DNA of 28,622 nucleotides, taken from positions 1 to 28,622 of the forward strand of contig QXVZ01008285.1 of the NCBI GenBank assembly GCA_008931825.1. The letters run 5' to 3'. Source of the stretch: Phallusia fumigata (taxonomy: Eukaryota > Chordata > Ascidiacea > Phlebobranchia > Ascidiidae). Under the pieces are notes generated by a model that was not told where the DNA came from, did no database searches, and worked only from the letters and a program-made list of their open reading frames with translations. Made by a program: the position numbers and the translations under genes. Shown here piece by piece: positions 21,501-28,622 of this stretch (position 1 is the first letter of the stretch; every line of letters begins with the position of its first letter).

Positions 21501-22588
21501 CACCAGCTAAAAACACACCAAACGGCGGTTATATATCTCGTCCATCCGTCGCTAGAGGGCGCGGACATTGTATACTTTTTTCTTTGGCGTTGACGGATAT
21601 CTTAGGATTTTGCACCTAAACTGTTTTACATTTAAAGTTGTGTGCGTATTGCAAATAATCAAGATCGTGCATGCACTGAAATACTTTTGGGTTGACACGT
21701 CGAAATAATTTTTTTTTCGTTTGCCTAAAAGACAGTAAATTTTAAAAAATTCTGAAACACGTCGCTTCCTTTAACGGAAAAACCATAACTTGGAATTACT
21801 ATACAAATCATATGCAAACTATAGTCTATGGATCATTGAAGAAACGGGTAAAATTCCCGCATTGTAATCCTATTGTTTGCTTGATTGCCCTAATCCCTGT
21901 TCTCATCGCCAATATGTAGGGCAGCAAGTTTACGCCGGACAAGTTACGCTTTGCCCACTGTTTGGGGAGAAGTGGTTAATCCGCTAGTCTGGAAATCGTC
22001 TTGCAACAATAAGGTCTGCCCGAAATCCCAACAGCCACTATTGGAAGTTTGTTTTTCGTTCCATTAAGTGGGCGATAAGGAATGAAGGATCGTGCCGAGT
22101 GGACGGGATGATTTCGCAACAGATTAGGTCACCGAAGAAATGTCCTTAACGCAGAATCAGTGCTGCACGTTATGACTAGCGTAACTGATCCTATTTATTT
22201 GCACGCATATGTCAAAAGTGGATGGTGCAAAACCAAGACAGACAGAAAAATAACGATTTTTTGCACTAAGATTGTAATGTGATGACGAACTGTTATTAAT
22301 TTCGAGCACACGGTCCCGACTATCGAGGTTAATGACGTTTGATGGTAGGCGGTTGATTTTCCTGTTTTTTTCTGCATCCGTAGATTTGTTTGTTACAGTA
22401 AGTTGTTGATCGCAGGTTGTGAGACATGCAAAGGAGTCAACAAGTCTTTTGTAATCAACGTCTACAAAGTGTTAAATGATATAGGCAACATAATAAATGG
22501 TAATTCAGGTCAGGTAGCGATTCTTTTTTTCAATGTTTTGATGCAAAATCTGTTTTGATTATTTATGAAGCGCTTAGGGTTTCCACAG
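18501..22588. other. Intergenic DNA between Nkx2.1 and the claudin gene
   Basis: AT-rich sequence at 18500-19370 and 21340-22588 surrounds a GC- and CpG-rich stretch at about 19380-21340. Long overlapping open frames occur there in several frames at once (all three plus-strand frames are open at 21018-21202), which points to base composition rather than coding. No exon with a family signature was found on either strand. These blocks may be regulatory, being nearest to the Nkx2.1 5' end and the claudin promoter. Confidence 0.5.
21549..21562 (+). promoter_or_regulatory. CTCF-like motif between Nkx2.1 and claudin
   Basis: TCGCTAGAGGGCGC agrees with 12 of 14 positions of the vertebrate CTCF core (CCASYAGRKGGCRS), including the whole AGRKGGCRS part. 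It sits between a developmental regulator and an epithelial gene, a sensible insulator position. A single motif match in 28 kb is weak evidence. Confidence 0.2.
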
Positions 22589-22595
22589 TCTGAAC

Positions 22596-23856
22596 ATGTT
22601 TCCCAACACGACAACGCCAAGCAATAATCTGCTACCGACCTTACTGCAGTTGCTTGGTTTGGTGACTGGCTTCTTTTGCGGCGCCGGGACCCTTTGGTGT
22701 TTGTTTGACCCCTGTTGGAAGACGTCCAGCGCTGACCTTGCAGTTCAACCCTACAGTATTTGTTATGGGATTTGGATCGGCTGCACAATAAACAGCGACG
22801 GCAGTTGGGTTTGCGATGGCTATTTCGGAAAGACAGTAATCGACATGAATATTAGCCGTGAGTTTTTGTAATTAAATTCTTTGTTTTACTGTTTTTTTTG
22901 AACACTCACAAAGGGGACTTTTTGGATGCATGGGTCCGCATGTCAAAAAAGAGTTTCCTAAGGAGCTTTGCGTTCCTAAGCATATTAAGACTTTCATTTT
23001 CATTTTTTCAAACGAGATGATTGTTTCCCCTCGTCCAATGTGTCGTCGACCTTTATCAGCATTCAATGGCCTTCTTGCTTTCTTTAAATCGACCACAACG
23101 TTGCATGTTATTGTTTACAGCGAGGCAACATTACTGTAGGGCGGCTGCCATAACCGGATTTATTTTAATTTCCTTCTCTATGATGCTCGGTGGATACGGG
23201 AGCCACTGCTGCAAGATCAAATCGCTGAGGATGGAACAAAAAGAGAAATGTACTTGTGTTTCTGGCTGGTTTGCATTAATTGCTGGTACGTTTTTAAGTA
23301 TTTAGAACAAGACTCTTGAGGAAAAAAATATACTTGTATTTTGGCTCTTATGAAAGTGAAAAAGCATCTAGGGTTTGAATTCCATTCACATGGATACCTT
23401 TCTATGTGTTTACATGTAACATTATTAACTGTGTGATAGGAACGTTGGTGGCATCAGCTGGTTCATGGTATTTGTGGGAAATATGTATGGAGAGGAGGTG
23501 GTATCATCAGGCCGAAAACGCTGGACTCGGTTTCACAATTGGTCGAGGAATATTCCTTGCGCTCGCTTCTGGCCTGCTCGGGCTAATCAGCGGTAAATAT
23601 GCAACACTTTGACTGGTATTCGCGGAAGAATTTGTTTAACGGGTACAAACGTGAAGGTGCGCACCACATCAATGCTCACAAGTCTGTTTTAAAATGACCA
23701 AAGTTCAGTTTAGCATTGCGTCCAATCCTAATCTATCCAAACTTACAATCAAACACATTACAAAACCAGCCATCAGATATTCTGATGTATACGTTGCAAC
23801 TACATGGGGTTGGCCTTTCGTTACCTGTTGATCCATGCAAAACGAATCATTCATAG
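22596..23856 (+). CDS. Claudin-family tetraspan membrane protein
   Basis: Exons 22596-22857, 23121-23285 and 23440-23592 join in phase. A weakly supported last exon, 23714-23856, ends in TAG. Topology: a short Asn/Thr-rich N-terminus, TM1 (about residues 12-32), and a first extracellular loop with the claudin signature W..GIW..C-x9-C (GIWIGCTINSDGSWVC). TM2 is AITGFILISFSMMLGGYG, TM3 begins GWFALIAGTLVASAGSWYLW, followed by a second loop and TM4 (GIFLALASGLLGLISG). Claudins form the paracellular barrier at tight junctions; that role is inferred from family. The signature has Ile where most claudins have Leu in GLW. The first acceptor-like CAG (22586-22588) is only seven bases before the ATG, suggesting trans-splicing. 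The gene is convergent with amnionless. Exons 1-3 are firm; the C-terminus is not. Confidence 0.82.
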
Positions 23857-24410
23857 TTTTTGTTGGGATAAAGATATTCACCTGCTGTATCAACACCTTT
23901 TCAAGGCGTCTGTCAACTGATTTCCCGATCCGAGTGCTGTTCTGGTGAAGACACTGAGGAATTGCAGTTCAATTCCAACTTCCGTAACTTACCGATTCCA
24001 TCAAAGCGAACGCATCGCCCAAGATACGAAGATCGACATTATTCACCGCGGGTGCCCTCCGAATATATATAATTTTCAACCAACCGAAAGCACGCGCCTT
24101 AAAACTGTGGTTCAGAACTTCCGTATCATTGACGCCTTTATAGTGCATTTGATTCCAAAGAAAAAATCGAATCGATGTATATTGCTTTTGTATTCAATTG
24201 GATATTTTCCCTATATCCATCAATTTATGGCACACGCACATATTATCGAGCTTTAGGAAATGCACATGAGCGTTTTATTTATTTCGCCGCTGACTATAAT
24301 GAGATACATGTATTAAAACGAATTGTCTGCAAATTATTTTCTAATGGGACATGTGATGCTTATTTAAAATGTTTAAGACACAACTGCATTACTGATGTAG
24401 GGTGTCTGGA
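23857..24410. other. Gap between convergent claudin and amnionless genes
   Basis: AT-rich sequence that must hold both 3' UTRs. AATAAATAAA on the minus strand (24274-24283) suits amnionless; ATTAAA at 24312-24317 on the plus strand may serve the claudin gene, which would make the two transcripts overlap. Plus-strand frames here (23945-24256, 24175-24414) show no family resemblance. Confidence 0.5.
24274..24283 (-). terminator. Candidate poly(A) signal for amnionless
   Basis: Two overlapping AATAAA hexamers on the minus strand lie about 130 bases after the amnionless stop. Motif and position only. Confidence 0.5.
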
Positions 24411-27116
24411 CTAAACGTCCTCCTCTCGGTACAAGGGATTCCCAAAGGTCATGCCAAAGTCACTGGTCATAGCGCTCATGCTCGGCATTCCAGTGACACT
24501 CGAGTCCAACGACTGACCCATGTCAGCCACTGCAGTTTTCTGCATACAAAAATACAAGCCCGGTATAGTTAAGGTGTTAGGCCGATTCACCGATTCATAT
24601 CGCGATATATAAGGAACATAGGAATAATTAAACATCGTTGTCGATGATTTCTCGTTTTCATGTACTTCCCTGACACGGACATACCAGCACGCGGGGCGCA
24701 AGAGAATGTTATTGCCAGAATATTACAATTCTAAAACCAACTAAAAGCGGTACATTTTATCGCATTAAAAATGTAAACAACGCAACACTAATGAAAAAGT
24801 TGAAGCCCAAAAAATACAAATCAACCCGTAATAAGTTACCTCATCATAACCCATATCGTACATGGGATTGTCGATGTTCGTCTCATCATCTTTGTATTGA
24901 AACAGCTTAAACTTGTTATGACGCACCGCCCTGCGAATAAGGACACGAATAAACAAACATTTATACAAGTAACATTCGTCGTGCCGCACGTTTCGGGATT
25001 TTTCAAGGTCACCTATCATCGACGCGATTAACAGGATTTGAAAAGCGGGAGTGCTTGAAAGCTGTTGACTTAAAACGGGTAAATATTTTGCCTTCAAGTG
25101 GAAACCGGTTTCACAGATCAGTGGCTTGAGCGACTCTACTCCGCTCACTTGTTTGCTTTAGACAATCGACATCGAAACAAACCAAGTGCCCTTTAAATTC
25201 CGGACCGATTCGAAAAGAAAATGAAAAAAAATTATGATATGTAATCCTGGTATATCATACGCTATCTGAGTATTGTATTTTTCCATCTGTTCCGAACATT
25301 TAGCCTTTTATCATCTAAATCACCAAGATGACCACCAAGATGGCCGAGTGGTTAGCGCGACTGTCATGTGCTCGCAAGGTTGTGGGTTCTATTCCTGTCT
25401 TGATCACTTGTGTTTCCCTGAGCAAGAAACTTAAGCGACATTACTCCAACGTAGTGGACCCGATGGGTTGGCCCACATTGAAAACTTCAAAAAATCGAAA
25501 AAAAGATCCAACGGAACTGCAATGAGGCAGGTAGCTCGACGGTGGACTCATTACGATTATAACGCATCCAAGCGTTGTTTCGCCCCTTCCACCCTCTCCC
25601 CCGCGGATATAAATAAAACAAACAAACAATGGAACCCAATCCCAAAGACCACCTTAAACCGTTTCTCCACATTGGGTGTTTCAGTTCAGTGACAAAGTTT
25701 TGTTGCCTGTGTGCAAGAAACTCACTGTCTGTTGTAGTAGATTACACCAGCCGTGATAAGCAACACTCCGGCGATGACAGCGATCACGATTCCCGCGACG
25801 GCACCGGACGAAAGACTTTGCTGAATTCCCGAACCCGAAGCACGCATAGTGACGTTCGTCGCGCCCATTGAGCCTTAAGGAGCAAAATGAATACAACAAT
25901 ACACGAAGTGTCATTCTTAGTTATACTTTTTATGTCATGGTTTTACCGATTGCCGTGTTTAGTTCGACCCTTGTTGTTATCAGCGTAGGCTGATCAGTAA
26001 CCGTGGAACTGGCTCTTTAAAACTGTACTATAACTACCTGAATTTAGATAGTCCACCACTTCGTTGGCTAGTGCCTGGGCCGATTTGCCGGTATTGGAAC
26101 CTGTGTTGTCGTCCGTGATTACAACTTGCACGTAGTCGGAGTTTGCCCTTGTGAAATAACCTTTAAAAGCGACAAAGCATTTTGCGTAGGTAGAAGTGAG
26201 TGGAATAGTGTCAGATTATTCTTACTTTGCATGCCTTGTGTTTCCGGGCTCGCTGCTTGTGTAACCGAATTGATTTTGGACAAAGCGGAGTGGCATGCTC
26301 CGTACTAGACAATGTATACAGGTTAAAACTTGTTGTGCTGTGGGTATAAACGCGGTAGGATTTGTGGCCAACTTACATCCGATTTGCTTAACATTGTGTT
26401 GATATAACTTTCCATAGCCGCTTCCGTGTATCCAGACCCGTACTGAAATGTGACGACAGCGCCACATAGCGGACAGCATTGCCCTACAGCCCTCACCGGA
26501 TTGTTACAGTCTGAAGAGTCTTTGCATTGCATTTTGCTACATATGTGTCCATGGATGTCCTGAGCGAAACAAAAAACGTATGAAGCATACCTCGGTCTTG
26601 AGTAATTTGAAAAAAAAACGGAATCGTCACTTACTGCGGTGGTCGATGCACTTCGGCATGCGCAGCCTGTTGCATCCCGGCAAGGGTTGTTGGATGAAAC
26701 GGTAACACTGACTTCCGGTTGCCCTTGGAATTGATACCAACCGCTTCCCGATGAACGGTAGTCGGCGAATTGACTTGTGGTGTAATACTGTTCGGAAGAA
26801 ACAGTTGAGCAAAATGTTCCTGAAATCAGGCGAATGCGTTTACCTTTTGCCACACGGACAATGATTCGACGCGTGTGCTGTAAAGAAGTCCGGTGATCCA
26901 ACTGTTCTGTTCCGGAAATGAGGCGTCGTCGTACTCGCACGGTACCTGCGGGCACCCAAAGGTAAGATCATGTCGTACAGGTTTAGATTTACTCATCAGT
27001 TTATGTTACCTTTTCAATATCCAGCAAATCCTTTGGACCCAGTGTTTTGCCACCAGATGAGGCCTGCCAGTTGGCCGCGTCAAACCAGTCGTCGGTTTGG
27101 GGATTAAAAGTTACGA
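24411..27116 (-). CDS. AMN: Amnionless (cubilin partner, endocytic receptor subunit), N-terminus missing
   Basis: Minus-strand exons: 27116-27010, 26945-26844, 26787-26635, 26559-26377, 26304-26226, 26160-26038, 25873-25726, 24930-24840, 24539-24411. All are phase-consistent, about 370 residues against 453 in human. The ectodomain shows WFDAANW and VPCEYDD (human VPCRHDD), then a cysteine-rich VWC-like part with CNNPVRAVGQCCPLCGAVV (human GQCCDLCGAVV). A single TM helix (SGAVAGIVIAVIAGVLLITA) is encoded in 25873-25726. The cytoplasmic tail has DNPMYD and a terminal FGNPLYREEDV, NPxY-type internalisation signals. In vertebrates AMN anchors cubilin for endocytosis of vitamin B12-intrinsic factor and proteins. 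The exons upstream of 26472 are present twice in the window; the copy next to the rest of the gene is used here. Confidence 0.92.
24931..25725 (-). other. Amnionless intron hosting the SINE (795 bp)
   Basis: Donor AGACA/GTGAGT at 25725 and acceptor TTCGCAG at 24931 rejoin a split Gln codon in the juxtamembrane region. At 795 bp it is much the longest amnionless intron here, and the SINE explains about 290 bp of it. Confidence 0.8.
25337..25628 (+). mobile_element. tRNA-derived SINE in an amnionless intron
   Basis: It starts with a tRNA-like head containing an RNA polymerase III A box (TGGCCGAGTGG, 25341-25351) and a B box (GGTTCTATTCC, 25385-25395) at normal tRNA spacing. The head resembles tRNA-Ser/Leu. 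Next comes CCCTGAGCAAGAAACTTAAG, typical of the body of many invertebrate and fish tRNA-SINEs, then an unrelated stretch and an A-rich tail of AAAC units (25609-25628). It lies in the 795-bp intron between the transmembrane and first tail exons, opposite in orientation to the gene. I found no clear target-site duplication and no second copy here. Confidence 0.8.
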
Positions 27117-28505
27117 CTAAAAAAGTTTAAAGATTAACTTTTTTGTGGACGTGCCGTACAACCTGTTTTCAATCATTGTTGTTTAATCCTAACTGCAGCG
27201 CAAACAATTAACAATAAAATGCAACAACAGGTTTTACACAGTGTTGCATATAAGAATGGGTCAAAAACTGTCAAATTTCAAACATCTGTATGTTTTACTT
27301 TAGTTTCAGTCTATTTTCATGTTGCAGATTCATCAATATCCGGTTGTTAAAAAATATTGCTGATAGCCACAAGTTGCCTTTTCAACATTTTGCACTTGTA
27401 TCAGCATATCGCCAAAAAACTAAACTTATCCTACCAGATAATTTCGATTTCGAGTCATCTCTTTACACAGTTGCGACAATGCCGTTAGNGACAGCATTGC
27501 CCTACAGCCCTCACCGGATTGTTACAGTCTGAAGAGTCTTTGCATTGCATTTTGCTACATATGTGTCCATGGATGTCCTGGGCGAAACAAAAAAACGTAT
27601 GAAGCATACCTCGGTCTTGAGTAATTTGAAAAAAAAACGGAATCGCCACTTACTGCGGTGGTCGATGCACTTCGACATGCGCAGCCTGTTGCATCCCGGC
27701 AAGGGTTGTTGGATAAAACGGTAACACTGACTTCCGGTTGCCCTTGGAATTGATACCAACCGCTTCCCGACGTACGGTAGTCGGCGAATTGACTTGTGGT
27801 GTAATACTGTTCGGAAGAAACAGTTGAGCAAATTGTTCCTGAAATCAGGCGAATGCGTTTACCTTTTGCCACACGGACAATGATTCGACGCGTGTGCTGT
27901 AAAGAAGTCCGGTGATCCAACTGTTCTGTTCCGGAAATGAGGCGTCGTCGTACTCGCACGGTACCTGCGGGCACCCAAAGGTAAGATCATGTCGTACAGG
28001 TTTAGATTTACTCATCAGTTTATGTTACCTTTTCAATATCCAGCAAATCCTTTGGACCCAGTGTTTTGCCACCAGATGTGGCCTGCCAGTTGGCCGCGTC
28101 AAACCAGTCGTCGGTTTGGGGATTAAAAGTTACGACTAAAAAAGTTTAAAGATTAACTTTTTTGTGGACGTGCCGTACAAACAGGTTTTTAATCGTTGTT
28201 GTTTAATCCTAACTGCCGCGCAAACAACAATAAAATGCAGCGCAACAGGTTTTACAAAAGGTTGCAAATATGAATGGGACAAAACTGTTAAACTTCAAAC
28301 ATATTTATGTTTTACTTCAGTTTCAGTCTATTTTTAAGTTGCAGATTCATCGAAGTCCGGTTGTTAAAAAATATTGCCAATAGCAACAAGTTTGCTTTTC
28401 AACATTTTGCACTTGTATCAGCATATCGCCAAAAAACTAAAATTATTCTACCAGATAATTTCGATTTCGAGTCATCTTTTTACACAGTTGCGACAATGCC
28501 GTTAG
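26472..28505. repeat. About 1.02-kb direct duplication around an N, covering four amnionless exons
   Basis: Bases 26472-27488 recur as 27490-28505 with scattered substitutions and small indels, separated only by the N at 27489. The second copy begins in the middle of the VWC exon and the first ends in intron, both exactly at the N. Coding differences are few (two Ser/Thr, one Ser/Leu, one silent Cys), and introns differ more. This fits two haplotype contigs overlapping by 1 kb but not merged. A true tandem duplication is possible but would have to share its break with the contig end. Confidence 0.88.
27490..28135 (-). CDS. AMN: Second (allelic?) copy of amnionless exons, last one cut by the N
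   Basis: Exons 28135-28029, 27964-27863 and 27806-27654 and the partial exon 27577-27490 match 27116-27010, 26945-26844, 26787-26635 and 26559-26472. All splice sites and phases are kept and there is no stop codon, so it is not decayed as a pseudogene would be. Residues differ at three sites. Read straight through, the two copies would give a protein with a repeated segment broken inside the VWC domain, which is biologically unlikely. Treat it as the other haplotype of the same exons; the true gene continues upstream beyond 28622. Confidence 0.8.
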
Positions 28506-28622
28506 TGTCAACGTCAAGTAAAAACGGTAAACAGTAATACATGGCGAAAAATCTAGATGAAGTTGATACCGTAAGTTACAAGTGATTGGTGATGTTGTAA
28601 ATACCGTGATCATCGTGGTTAT
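28136..28622 (-). other. Amnionless intron upstream of the first visible exon
   Basis: Sequence before the acceptor TTTTTTTAG at 28136 shows none of the expected N-terminal amnionless motifs (AxNW or LPLDGE-like strings) on the minus strand, so earlier exons lie beyond the window. A plus-strand frame (28307-28537) is open in both haplotype copies but differs at many residues and has no family resemblance. The last 120 bases stay open in one minus frame but are not recognisable. Confidence 0.5.

Noticed and set aside
23945..24414. Two overlapping plus-strand frames after the claudin exons
   Set aside because: AT-driven composition, no continuity of phase with the claudin and no recognised motif.
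26323..26955. 210-codon minus frame reading straight through several amnionless exons
   Set aside because: It is a patchwork of true exon frame and intron; splicing out 56, 75 and 64-72 nt introns gives the frame matching vertebrate amnionless.
28307..28537. Plus-strand frame opposite amnionless, open in both haplotype copies (also 27290-27488)
   Set aside because: The two copies differ at many residues without a pattern of synonymous change and no domain is visible; it lies in what should be an amnionless intron.
1..28622. CRISPR arrays, bacterial operons, insertion sequences or phage genes
   Set aside because: All identifiable genes are spliced animal genes; no regularly spaced repeats or prokaryotic signals were seen.

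Overview
This is a stretch of animal nuclear genome, most likely from a sea squirt of the Ciona type. The reasons are short AT-rich introns (mostly 56-100 nt) with GT/AG ends, gene content typical of chordates, roughly 35-40% GC with CpG-dense islands, and high allelic divergence where two overlapping contigs were left unmerged. The genus is inferred from gene content and intron style, not from a database match. Four protein-coding genes can be read with confidence. All splice models were made by eye from splice sites, reading phase and family resemblance.

Layout. (1) 1-3450, plus strand: the 3' half of TARBP1, a Trm3-like SpoU tRNA ribose methyltransferase, in 13 phase-consistent exons. (2) 3451-12072: about 8.6 kb with no recognisable gene. 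It holds two degenerate hAT-like DNA transposons (4855-5353 and 7975-8150) and two sequence duplications that each abut a single N (7404-7632 and 9956-10228). (3) 12073-17794, minus strand: a complete four-exon NK2-class homeobox gene, Nkx2.1/Titf1, 518 codons plus stop, with a 3.3-kb first intron. (4) 17795-22588: upstream and intergenic DNA of Nkx2.1 with CpG-dense blocks, candidate NK2/Fox sites and a CTCF-like site. (5) 22596-23592 or 23856, plus strand: a claudin-family four-pass membrane protein with at least three exons. (6) 24411 to about 28135, minus strand: amnionless (AMN), missing its N-terminal exons, convergent with the claudin gene. It carries a tRNA-derived SINE in one intron.

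Four single N characters (3446, 7518, 10092, 27489) mark contig joins. At three of them the sequence just before the N is repeated immediately after it. Lengths are 114 bp (identical), 136 bp (3 mismatches) and about 1,017 bp (several percent different, affecting AMN exons). The simplest reading is unmerged overlaps between contigs or haplotypes, not real tandem duplications. The apparent duplication of four AMN exons should therefore not be read as biology without long-read support.

The genes do not form a functional unit. Nkx2.1 is a transcription factor of endoderm and ventral brain. AMN is an epithelial endocytosis receptor partner of cubilin. Claudin acts at epithelial junctions. TARBP1 is a housekeeping RNA-modification enzyme. 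I found no convincing novel system. The more interesting points are an unusual homeodomain residue (Asn56), the apparent lack of an NK2-specific domain, an intron inside the homeobox, and the haplotype-overlap structure.
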